Assembly: GCA_964464625.1 (NCBI GenBank)
Contig: CAYXKD010000002.1
Coordinates: forward strand, 1 to 64,000
Origin: JAAZIN01 sp964464625
Lineage (GTDB): Bacteria; Bacillota; Dethiobacteria; DTU022
Direction of reading: 5' to 3'
Length of the DNA stretch: 64,000 bases
Position numbers and translations under genes: made by a program. Under the pieces are notes generated by a model. The model was not told the origin of the DNA. It saw only the letters and a program-made list of their open reading frames with translations, and did not search any database. Below, piece by piece: positions 52,037 through 59,876 of this stretch. Position 1 is the first letter of the stretch, and every line of letters starts with the position of its first letter.

Positions 52037-52612
52037 TTATTTCAACAGGGGGCATTTGCACTGGAAACAGTAGTCGTTGGCGATACTGTTAAAGCTTCCG
52101 CAGGCGTTGCAGGGGAGGTGTTGCGACCCGCGCTTATCGTATTTCTCCAGCGTTTTCAGCCCTGCATGATGGCGCACCCGATCACCGATCTTGTAATAGT
52201 CGTACAGCGCTTCACCGGTTACTTTTACTCTATGCTTTCTGCCGCTGTCGCTGCGGACGTAGATAAAATACACAAGATAGCTGGAACCACCTTCGTGATG
52301 TTCATTCCTTCTCTTTATCTTTTTATCCTCCACCGTGCCGTCCCAGGTCTTGCTCATTTGACGCCCCAGAAACTGAAAAAAAGCGATGGCCAGAAAGAAT
52401 ATCCCGAAAAGGATCCCGATGATGATGGAGCCGGGATTGCTCATCCCGCTGCCGATCTCACCGTAAATGTAAAAACCGACAATAGAGAGAACTGCCAGGA
52501 GCAGCGCGCCTACAGTAAAGTAACGCCCCGTTTTTTTAAGGTAGCGGAAGAAAGCCGGATCGGTGATTTTTAACGAATAGCCTATACCGGGTCCTTTTGC
52601 GGCGGCGCTCAT
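52037..52612 (-). CDS. Membrane protein with C-terminal zinc ribbon
   Basis: This 191-residue protein has two N-terminal hydrophobic helices (about residues 30-48 and 60-82). A cytosolic region follows with a DUF-like beta fold (YLVYFIYVRSD, KHRVKVTGEALYDYYKIGD). It ends in a zinc ribbon C-x2-C and C-x2-C (PCNACGSFN and DYCFQCKCP). I chose ATG 52612, with AAGGAGG 6 bases upstream. The function is unknown. It faces wecB divergently across a gap with a foldback element. Confidence 0.75.
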   Translation of the reverse strand: MSAAAKGPGIGYSLKITDPAFFRYLKKTGRYFTVGALLLAVLSIVGFYIYGEIGSGMSNPGSIIIGILFGIFFLAIAFFQFLGRQMSKTWDGTVEDKKIKRRNEHHEGGSSYLVYFIYVRSDSGRKHRVKVTGEALYDYYKIGDRVRHHAGLKTLEKYDKRGSQHLPCNACGSFNSIANDYCFQCKCPLLK

Positions 52613-52647
52613 ATAAAAACCTCCTTCATTAATGATATTTATTGATC

Positions 52648-52781
52648 GGGAGCAGCTCAATAGTCCGATTTTTGGACCTCAAATCAAAAATATCAGCCCG
52701 TCACGCCGGGGTCATCACCCGAAAAGGGTGAAAGTATAGAAAACACCTCACCTTTTTCGGGTGAGGGCGTGAGCTGCTCCC
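52648..52781. repeat. 134-bp nested foldback element
   Basis: Outer arms GGGAGCAGCTCA (52648-52659) and TGAGCTGCTCCC (52770-52781) are perfect complements. Inner 17-base arms at 52715-52731 and 52748-52764 pair with one mismatch, and the base of the inner stem extends (CGCC/GGCG). It lies 36 bases upstream of ATG 52612. It could be a structured leader or a small foldback transposon remnant. Confidence 0.6.
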
Positions 52782-52817
52782 CTCCAGCCAGGGTCGCGTT
52801 GCAAATATTATAACATA

Positions 52818-53060
52818 ATTAGATCCATCGCTAACCTGCTGAACATGGGGACCAACATCTTTTTGGGCAAGATCTCCTTCATTACCTCCTCCATTGCCGC
52901 AGCGATGCAGCTGGGGATTTCGCTGGATTACTCTATGACTAGCCAGCTTTTTTTTGACACCGATTGTCTTTCTGCTTTTTTGTGGGTAAAGGAGGAAAAC
53001 ATTTTATTTAAACTTTACCCTGGAAACAGCGGTGGCCCAAAGGGGTTTGTTATGTTATGA
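52818..53060 (+). pseudogene. Fragment of an MMPL/RND-family transporter
   Basis: An in-frame stretch from 52818 reads SIANLLNMGTNIFLG, then ISFITSSIAAAMQLGISLDYSM to about 52937. This closely resembles the conserved TM-region of MMPL (YdfJ-type) efflux transporters. After that the resemblance stops, and the frame ends at 53060. A stop precedes the fragment. No other part of such a gene was found, so this is a relic of about 40 residues. Confidence 0.6.
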
Positions 53061-53115
53061 TCACGTCAGCAATGGAATTGGTAAAAAAACGGACATGCGT
53101 TAAAGGAGAGCTATA

Positions 53116-54282
53116 TTGCCAGTCGTAATGGCCGTATTCGGCACGCGCCCCGAAGCAATCAAAATGGCGCCTTTAATCCGGTTCTTGAAAGAAACTGCCG
53201 GAATCAGGATGCTTACTGCTGTAACGGCGCAGCACCGCGAGATGCTTGATCAGGTCCTGGAGCTTTTTAAGATCACTCCGGAATACGATCTTGACCTGAT
53301 GAGCCCCCGGCAAACCCTGACGGATATCACCTGCCACACACTATCCGGAATGGAGAAAATCCTGGAAAGTGTCACTCCGGACCTGGTACTGGTGCATGGT
53401 GACACCACCACCACCTTTGCCGCCGCCCTGGCCGCTTTTTACAAGAAAATCACAGTGGGTCACGTTGAAGCAGGCCTGCGCACATTTAACAAGAGAAGCC
53501 CATTCCCGGAGGAGCTGAACCGCCGCCTTACCGGCGCCCTGGCAGACCTCCATTTCGCACCCACCAGCCGGGCCCGGGAAAACCTGCTGCGCGAAGGGAT
53601 CCCCCCTGAATCTATCTTCGTCACAGGCAATACGGTTATCGATGCCCTGCAAACCACGGTGCGGCCTGATTTTGTCTTTTCCGACCCCCTTCTGAACGAA
53701 ATAGACTTTAGCCGCCCTGTGCTTCTTGCCGAGGTGCACCGCCGTGAAAGCTGGGGCGAGCCGCTGGAATCGATATGCCGCGCCTTCAGGCGCCTTGTTG
53801 ACGATCTGCAACTGCCCCTCATATTCCCCGTCCACCGCAACCCCGTGGTGCGGGAGACAGTGGAGCAGATGCTAGGCGGCCACAGCAACATCCACCTGCT
53901 GGAGCCCCTTGACACCGCCTCCTTTCACAACCTCATGCAGCGCTGCAAGCTTATTCTGACCGACTCTGGCGGGATCCAGGAGGAGGCTCCCTCGCTGGGC
54001 CGCCCCGTCCTGGTGCTGCGCGAGATCACCGAGCGCCCCGAGGCGGTGATTGCCGGCACCGTCAAAGTGGTGGGCACCGCCGAGGAAGCGGTGTACAGCG
54101 CCGCCAGGCGGCTCCTGGAGGATCCTTCGTCATACGCAGCCATGTCCAGGTCAAACAACCCCTACGGCGACGGCCACGCTTCCCTGCGGATTCAAAAAGC
54201 CATACTCTATCACTTTGGCATCCTTCTGGAGCGCCCTTCCGACTATCTGCCCGAAGATACCTTACCTCCCCCAGGTGATTGA
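53116..54282 (+). CDS. wecB: UDP-N-acetylglucosamine 2-epimerase (non-hydrolysing)
   Basis: WecB interconverts UDP-GlcNAc and UDP-ManNAc, a precursor for teichoic acid linkage units and surface glycans. The 388-residue protein begins with FGTRPEAIKMAPL. It contains LVHGDTTTT, HVEAGLRT, and LTDSGGIQEEAP with ERPE following, all family marks of the GT-B fold. I chose TTG 53116, with GGAGAG 5 bases upstream. It is divergent from the zinc-ribbon gene; the surface-glycan genes to the right are on the other strand. Confidence 0.96.
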   Translation: MPVVMAVFGTRPEAIKMAPLIRFLKETAGIRMLTAVTAQHREMLDQVLELFKITPEYDLDLMSPRQTLTDITCHTLSGMEKILESVTPDLVLVHGDTTTTFAAALAAFYKKITVGHVEAGLRTFNKRSPFPEELNRRLTGALADLHFAPTSRARENLLREGIPPESIFVTGNTVIDALQTTVRPDFVFSDPLLNEIDFSRPVLLAEVHRRESWGEPLESICRAFRRLVDDLQLPLIFPVHRNPVVRETVEQMLGGHSNIHLLEPLDTASFHNLMQRCKLILTDSGGIQEEAPSLGRPVLVLREITERPEAVIAGTVKVVGTAEEAVYSAARRLLEDPSSYAAMSRSNNPYGDGHASLRIQKAILYHFGILLERPSDYLPEDTLPPPGD

Positions 54283-54332
54283 AAGAACCTTTCAATGAGT
54301 TCGATGAGAGTAAAATAGATTCGTTTATTTGT

Positions 54333-54360
54333 AAAAACTAGCTTTTCAAGACCTGACCCC
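54333..54360. repeat. 28-bp dispersed repeat, copy 2
   Basis: This is identical to 25-52. On the minus strand it contains the GTCAGGTCTTGA that ends the 54346 gene, so this repeat supplies that gene's last residues and stop codon. Confidence 0.8.
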
Positions 54361-54924
54361 ATTTGAGGTTCCTGTAACAAGAGAACAAACAAGCTTCTCC
54401 AGAAATTCTTTGTACTCTTCTGTGGAGGCCTGGGAGGCGATAGAGCCCGGCATCAGGGTGCTGCAGTGTTTTTCCAGAGCAATGGTACCGTCGCGCAGAC
54501 GCTTCCGGACAGTCTTCAATGTGTAATAACAGGGCAGCCTGTACTCCCCCGAAAGGATAATTAGCGAAGGGCAATCGCCCTGCTCCTCTTTGGACAGCCT
54601 CAACTCTACCACAGCATTGGGGTTCAGATAACTGTGGCATCCATCGTTTTTCCCCACTGCCCGCCTTGTTTTTACCGGCACCAGGACCAGCGCAGGTGAA
54701 AGGGGCAGCGGCAGCCCCTGCCGGTAATGGAAATATTCCCCCTGGTTCCGGCGGACCGCCTCCAGGTCGACGCTGAAATGCCTTGCCAGCCGGCGCAGGT
54801 TCCACTTTATGGTACGCTTATCCTGAAAAACATCCCCCTTTTCAGTGATGATTAATGTGCCGTTGCCGCCCTCCTCATCATAAACAGGAACCAGAGCGGC
54901 CAGACAATCTCTCCATCGCTCCAT
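54346..54924 (-). CDS. Unknown 192-residue protein
   Basis: This protein has a good ribosome site (GAGGTG) before ATG 54924. It is soluble and basic in the middle, with about six cysteines. The N-terminal WRDCLAALVPVYDEEGGNGT and the IKWNLRRLARHF segment suggest an extracellular-sensor or Cell-division-regulator-like DNA-binding protein, but no family was recognised. The stop codon is inside the 28-bp repeat, so the natural C-terminus may have been changed. It stands alone between wecB and hsp20. Confidence 0.6.
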   Translation of the reverse strand: MERWRDCLAALVPVYDEEGGNGTLIITEKGDVFQDKRTIKWNLRRLARHFSVDLEAVRRNQGEYFHYRQGLPLPLSPALVLVPVKTRRAVGKNDGCHSYLNPNAVVELRLSKEEQGDCPSLIILSGEYRLPCYYTLKTVRKRLRDGTIALEKHCSTLMPGSIASQASTEEYKEFLEKLVCSLVTGTSNGVRS

Positions 54925-55037
54925 AAGATCACCTCATCAGCTTCAGTAATGGCCTAATGACAAGCATATTTCCGGAAGAGGCTTCCTACCCTTATTGACG
55001 CTTACATGCAGTCCTGTACTGCATTCCCATAACCCCC

Positions 55038-55082
55038 CAAAGTTAGTAAACTTGGTGCCAGGCACCAAGTTTACTAACTTTG
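55038..55082. repeat. REP-like palindrome R7
   Basis: This is a perfect 45-base palindrome, the longest in the window, with 22-base arms around A. It lies in the gap between the 54346 gene and hsp20, where promoters of both divergent genes must also lie. Confidence 0.94.
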
Positions 55083-55162
55083 CTGTTTGGGGCTATTTTA
55101 CAGGGATACCGGGGCTTTGGCTGGTCTAAAATAAGGGTAAATCAATGCCGGGAGGTTTTTTT

Positions 55163-55582
55163 ATGTCCATGATACCCCGCGAACCGTTCCGCTATATTGA
55201 AGGCGCCCGCCGTGAAATGGAGCGCTTTTTCGGCTCCACCCTTTTCCGGGAGGAGCCCAGGATCGACATCTATGAAAAAGAGAACGAGGTAATCGCTTCC
55301 TGCGAAATGCCGGGACTGAAGAGCAAGGATGATCTCACCATCGAAATTAATGAGAACATACTCAGCCTGAACGGCACGATCAAGCAGGAGCATGAGATCA
55401 GGGAGGAAAATGTGCACCGCCAGGAGCGCTACTGGGGCAGTTTCCGCCGCAGCATCAACCTGCCCGCCCCGGTGCTTGCTGAAAAATCACGGGCAAGCTA
55501 CCGCAACGGCATTCTGGAGATCACCATGCCGAAAGCAGATCCGCAACCGCGCCGGAAAAATATCCAGGTCGTTTTTCACTAG
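55163..55582 (+). CDS. Small heat-shock protein (Hsp20 family)
   Basis: This 139-residue alpha-crystallin-domain holdase protects unfolded proteins without ATP. The core has the family order: EVIASCEMPGLKSKD, then N-I-L-S-L-N-G, RSINLPAPV, and the final YRNGILEITMPKA motif. I chose ATG 55163, with GGGAGG 7 bases upstream; ATG 55145 is also in frame. No CIRCE element is nearby. It is followed by palindrome R8 and the convergent LCP gene. Confidence 0.95.
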   Translation: MSMIPREPFRYIEGARREMERFFGSTLFREEPRIDIYEKENEVIASCEMPGLKSKDDLTIEINENILSLNGTIKQEHEIREENVHRQERYWGSFRRSINLPAPVLAEKSRASYRNGILEITMPKADPQPRRKNIQVVFH

Positions 55583-55595
55583 CGAAAGGGAAGGG

Positions 55596-55636
55596 AAATT
55601 AGTAAACTTGGTGCCTGGCACCAAGTTTACTAATTT
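55596..55636. repeat. REP-like palindrome R8
   Basis: This is a perfect 41-base palindrome with 20-base arms around T, between convergent hsp20 and the first LCP gene. The TAG stop of the LCP gene (55630-55632) lies within its right arm. Confidence 0.94.
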
Positions 55637-56877
55637 TCTTCTTCTGATGCGTCGTTTTCGTCGGGGGGTGGGTCGTTTTCCTCACCGGGGGGCGCAGGTG
55701 TTTCGCTGTCAGGATCGGGATCGTCGTCACCGTCGGGGTCGGTATCGTCTCCCGGGGTTTCCGGGGGATCATCCTCTACCGGCCCGGGCTTATCATCAAT
55801 ATCGTCGCCGGGATCCAGCTCCAGCGGGGGTATGTATTCATCGATCTCCCATTCATCACCGGCCGGCAGCGGCGCCATGCCGGGACCGGGCAGTGTGATC
55901 TGCTCCCTGGCGGGAACATCCACACCGAATACCTTTTTGATGAGCTCCACCCTGGATTGCTCATTTATGACCACATAGGATATATTTAGCCCGTTTCGCG
56001 GGGCATACTGCCCGCTGCCCGTAAATACATCCATGCTGATGTCCTCCGCCTTGACCCTGAGCCCGAAAAGGGCCAGCTGGGCTATCTGCGCCGCATTCAG
56101 ATTGGTCTCCACATTGTTCTGGACAGACCTGTACATCGCAGGGATATCCCTGAGTTTTCCCCTCTCCTTGATCTGCCTGAAAGCCTCCACCAGCACCTCC
56201 TGCTGTCGGGAAGCCCTGCCGAAATCACCGCCAATGCTGCGGTCGCGCACAAATGTCAGGAATTTTTCGCCGTCAAGAAGCTGGTAGCCCTGATCAAGCA
56301 GAAGGGCTCCCCGCCCAAAATCGGCTCTGACAGGATGTTTCACATCAAAATAGACGCCGCCCACCCGATCAACCACTTCCCTGGCTCCATCCATATCCAC
56401 GATTACATGGCAGTTGACAGGTATACCGCCCAGAAATTCCTCAACAGTTCTAATGACGGTATTGACGCCGCTTTGATGTTTATCCGTAACCCCGGCCATA
56501 TTATAGCCATACATATAGGAATGATTGATCTTGTCATATATCTCTGTCCCCGCTATCTTCACATAGCTGTCCCGGGGAATGCTCACCAGTGAAACACTCC
56601 GCTCCTTTAAATCCAGGGAGGCAATCATGATCGTATCGGGGCGAAAAATGGAATAGACACTCTCCCTCCCGGCATCGCGGTCAAAGCCGAGCAGGAGAAT
56701 ATTCACACGATTGGGAGTGATACTTTCAGTGGCGGAAGCATCGCTCCAGCCACTGCCGCCGCTGCTTTTGAAAAGGAGTGCCGGAAAACAGAAATAAGCA
56801 GTTGAAAAGGCAATCACCGCAATGAGCAAAGCCAGGAAAGCTGTTTGTCTCACCAGGGATCGTTTCTTTTTTTTCAT
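55630..56877 (-). CDS. LytR-CpsA-Psr family protein with acidic tail
   Basis: LCP proteins transfer teichoic acid or other anionic polymers from a lipid carrier to peptidoglycan. This 415-residue protein has one N-terminal membrane helix, then the LCP domain: ILLLGFDRD, RPDTIMIASL, SIPRDSYVKI, and FVRDRSIGGDFGRASRQQE near residue 215. Residues about 320-415 form a Pro-, Asp- and Glu-rich tail of unknown role. The stop codon lies in palindrome R8. It begins the surface gene run and is about 194 bases downstream of the second LCP gene. Confidence 0.92.
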   Translation of the reverse strand: MKKKKRSLVRQTAFLALLIAVIAFSTAYFCFPALLFKSSGGSGWSDASATESITPNRVNILLLGFDRDAGRESVYSIFRPDTIMIASLDLKERSVSLVSIPRDSYVKIAGTEIYDKINHSYMYGYNMAGVTDKHQSGVNTVIRTVEEFLGGIPVNCHVIVDMDGAREVVDRVGGVYFDVKHPVRADFGRGALLLDQGYQLLDGEKFLTFVRDRSIGGDFGRASRQQEVLVEAFRQIKERGKLRDIPAMYRSVQNNVETNLNAAQIAQLALFGLRVKAEDISMDVFTGSGQYAPRNGLNISYVVINEQSRVELIKKVFGVDVPAREQITLPGPGMAPLPAGDEWEIDEYIPPLELDPGDDIDDKPGPVEDDPPETPGDDTDPDGDDDPDPDSETPAPPGEENDPPPDENDASEEEN

Positions 56878-57071
56878 TATTCACAACACCCTAACATTCC
56901 TTAGAATTTGCCTCCAGAACAAATTATAACGGCATTGCGAAAAATGTCAAATAAGGGCCTCCTGCAATTATTTCCTTTTGCAGAAAGCCCTGTTATGCCC
57001 CTGTGGGGCAGCATCAAAATATGCTGCGATATTAAAACATGCCTGCGGGATAGTTTAAGGAAAAACCTTCT

Positions 57072-58040
57072 TCAATTCATTTCAGGGAAAAAAACCTCTT
57101 TTATGATCTGCCAGTTGGCTTCATCGTCCAGAATAAGCCGCTCTTCATCATCGCCTTCAATATACTCACCCTGCAGGGTATAATCGTCCACAGAGTTGAT
57201 GTCCAGATGCTCGCGGGCAAAGACAACAAGTGAAATGATCTGATTTAGCTGCAAATCCGTATCCAGACTATCCTGGTACGCATGGTAAGTGGGAAGTACC
57301 TGGCGAAAGCGCCCCATCTTTTTAAAATGGCTCAGTGTCGCCAGAAGCAGCTTCTTCTGCCTCTCTATCCTCATCAAATCATCCCTGCTGTCAGAGTCCA
57401 GGTAAGTAAGGTATTGCATGTAGGCGCGCCCGTCAAGCAGCTGCGGGCCCACATAAAGATCCTCTGCAGGGGTTGGCCCGGGAATAAAGATATCAACATC
57501 AAATTCCACCCCTCCCATGGAATCGATGAGCTGCTCAAAGCCCTTCATATCAACAGCAATATAGTAATGCAGGTTCACTCTCTTCAAAAGGGACTCCACG
57601 GTTTCAAGAATGCAATTAATCCCCTGCCGGTAATTCTTACCATCTCCATTCCCGCTGCCCAGCCTGTAAGCAAATTGAAGGCGCTCCCACCTGTTTTTTC
57701 CTGCTATCTTCACATAGGAATCGCGGGGGATGCTCAGCAGCGTTAAAGAGTCCCGGTCAAAATTAATAGAGGCAACCATAATCGTATCGGCCCGGTAGCC
57801 ACTCTCACTGTCTCCATCATCAAGATCCCACCCCAGGCCGAGAATGGCTATATTTACGATTCGCTCACCAAAATATTTCCCCGGTTCACCCATAGCATCA
57901 AAATCTTCCCGGAAAAGATGGGCCGGATCAAAGAATACGCGATAGATCCCCACACCGATAATAGCCACCGAAACAACCAGGATCGTTGACACCACGGCGA
58001 GTGAGAAATAGATTTTTTCTTTTCTGGATAACTTTCGCAA
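57072..58040 (-). CDS. LytR-CpsA-Psr family protein, divergent
   Basis: This second LCP-type ligase, of 322 residues, has a membrane helix at about 11-33. ILGLGWDLD, YRADTIMVAS and SIPRDSYVKI are conserved. In the pyrophosphate-binding region it reads YLTYLDSDSRDDLMRIERQ, and the arginine pair seen in most LCP enzymes (as FVRDR in the neighbour) is missing. Activity may differ. I chose TTG 58040, with GGGGG 7 bases upstream. It is 30 bases from the next gene upstream, so it is in an operon with the glycosyltransferases. Confidence 0.88.
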   Translation of the reverse strand: MRKLSRKEKIYFSLAVVSTILVVSVAIIGVGIYRVFFDPAHLFREDFDAMGEPGKYFGERIVNIAILGLGWDLDDGDSESGYRADTIMVASINFDRDSLTLLSIPRDSYVKIAGKNRWERLQFAYRLGSGNGDGKNYRQGINCILETVESLLKRVNLHYYIAVDMKGFEQLIDSMGGVEFDVDIFIPGPTPAEDLYVGPQLLDGRAYMQYLTYLDSDSRDDLMRIERQKKLLLATLSHFKKMGRFRQVLPTYHAYQDSLDTDLQLNQIISLVVFAREHLDINSVDDYTLQGEYIEGDDEERLILDDEANWQIIKEVFFPEMN

Positions 58041-58070
58041 ATTTCAGCCCCCTTTCACCCTATGCAGGCG

Positions 58071-59849
58071 CTACCATATTCTATTCAGTTCATAAAGGGT
58101 AGCCTCCTCATAGATACCCCTGATTTCAGGAGGGTGATAATCGCCTTCCGCCAATCCCCATACCTTTAAAAGCTCATACAACACCTGCGAATAGGATTCG
58201 TTCACTACAACAAACACTCTTTTGCAATGATAGGATACATCCCATAAATATGAACTTGACAGCCCTTTTTCTCTCAGGTAGTACTCCAGGATTGCGTCTG
58301 AAGGAGCCGTAGCAAGGATACAGTCGCCCTCTTGCAACAGGGGCGCTACTGTTTCAACAATGGCCGGAGCATCTCTCAGGGAACCGGTCTCATTGGAATA
58401 GTAAATCTCCTTCGACCCCAAAAGCTGAATAGTGAGCATTGCCGACAGAGCCACCACTATAATAGCACAGACTGGGCCTTTATAACGAAGATTCTTAATC
58501 CTGCTCTGCTCTAAGAGATAATCCAATCCCGCCGCAACGGCTATAAAGAAGAAAAAGGCCCAGAAAATCCATGTCCGCGGCGGCGATGCCGCTCTCTGGA
58601 TCAGCAGTAAGGGCAGAGGCGCAATCACCGCTGAAAGAAGCAGCAAGTTTAGCTTTCGATAAAAGATTACAGAGACCAGCGCCGCCGCAGCCAGTATTAG
58701 CTGCAACGCCGTCGGGATATCTCTCATTAACTGGCAGACCACTGCCAGAACAGTGTTTGGCCAGAGACGGCTCAAAGCAACCCAGCTTCGAGGCAGAACA
58801 TAGGGGTTGGCTGCCAGCGCCTCCCATCCCGAAAGGATCAAAACCGGCAGGTAAAGTATAAACGTAATCAGTGCGATTAACAACAATGAACCAAAAAGCT
58901 CCTTCAGCCTGGAGAACCGCCGGGGATTATCTTTTTCCAGGACAATAGAGAAAAACAACCAGCAGAACACTATGCTCAAGGGATAGAGCATTACCGGGAC
59001 AGTGTACAACCCCAGCGCAGCAAATAAGGCCAGGAGCACCCAGAGAAAGCGGTTATTGCTCTTCTGCAGATGCGAAGCCACGTAGAGAACGCAGAGAAAA
59101 AGAAAAACCATGAGCGTATAGCCCCTGGCATTTACAGAGTACTCCACAAGAATGGATGAAGAGGCGGCCAGCCCTGCAGCGATGAGAGCGGCATTGGCAT
59201 TAACGAGGCGCCGCACCACGGCATAGGATGCCGGGATAATCAAAACGCCGGATATAAAAGCCGGCAGCCGGAAAGCCCAGGGTGCACCGCCGAAAATCAG
59301 GTATGCGCAACGCATCAGCAGGGAATGCAGGATATGGTTGTTAGGGGTGGCGTAGAACGAAGCTGCCGCTAAAGCGGGGCGTAAGGCATTGCATAAGAAA
59401 CTGCCGGCCTCATCAAATTTAAGAGGCACCTTCAGATAATAGAGCCGCACCAGGAAACCCAATAGCAGGAGCAGCAGCAGGGTAACATAGTGCACTCTCT
59501 CTCTTTGAAAAGCCAGCTTTAAAGAGCGCTGCTTAAGTTTGCCGCTCAACAGTTTCGCAGAAATGATCACATCCCTAAAATAGATATTGATCCTTTTTCT
59601 GGCCAGATAAAGCAGGATTGCGCCCAGAAGGGCGGCTCCCCCGAAAAGTTTCAGGCGTCCCGAGATTATATGGTACCATGATTCGCTGAATATGGAAGCA
59701 TCCCCGCTCGCGGCAAAGGCATCCAATTTGCTTTTTACAAGATCATAGGGGATAAAAGCGCCCGCGATCAAAAAGGTGCCGCCCAGAAACAGCAAAAGCA
59801 CCAGTATCCAGGTGAAACAGCGAAAAGGTTTATCACTGGAAGAAAGCAT
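58071..59849 (-). CDS. GT39/ArnT-type membrane glycosyltransferase
   Basis: This 592-residue polytopic protein has about 11-12 hydrophobic helices and the GT-C signature in the first outer loop (LKFDEAGSFL). The next helices (LLMRCAYLIFGGAPWAFRLPAF) match dolichyl- or polyprenyl-phosphate mannosyltransferases. It uses a polyprenyl-phosphate sugar donor made by the GT2/GtrA system nearby. GGGGGAG precedes ATG 59849 by 6 bases. The sugar acceptor is unknown. Confidence 0.85.
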   Translation of the reverse strand: MLSSSDKPFRCFTWILVLLLFLGGTFLIAGAFIPYDLVKSKLDAFAASGDASIFSESWYHIISGRLKLFGGAALLGAILLYLARKRINIYFRDVIISAKLLSGKLKQRSLKLAFQRERVHYVTLLLLLLLGFLVRLYYLKVPLKFDEAGSFLCNALRPALAAASFYATPNNHILHSLLMRCAYLIFGGAPWAFRLPAFISGVLIIPASYAVVRRLVNANAALIAAGLAASSSILVEYSVNARGYTLMVFLFLCVLYVASHLQKSNNRFLWVLLALFAALGLYTVPVMLYPLSIVFCWLFFSIVLEKDNPRRFSRLKELFGSLLLIALITFILYLPVLILSGWEALAANPYVLPRSWVALSRLWPNTVLAVVCQLMRDIPTALQLILAAAALVSVIFYRKLNLLLLSAVIAPLPLLLIQRAASPPRTWIFWAFFFFIAVAAGLDYLLEQSRIKNLRYKGPVCAIIVVALSAMLTIQLLGSKEIYYSNETGSLRDAPAIVETVAPLLQEGDCILATAPSDAILEYYLREKGLSSSYLWDVSYHCKRVFVVVNESYSQVLYELLKVWGLAEGDYHPPEIRGIYEEATLYELNRIW

Positions 59850-59876
59850 TTTCAGCTCCCCCTAAAGGAAAAGTAT

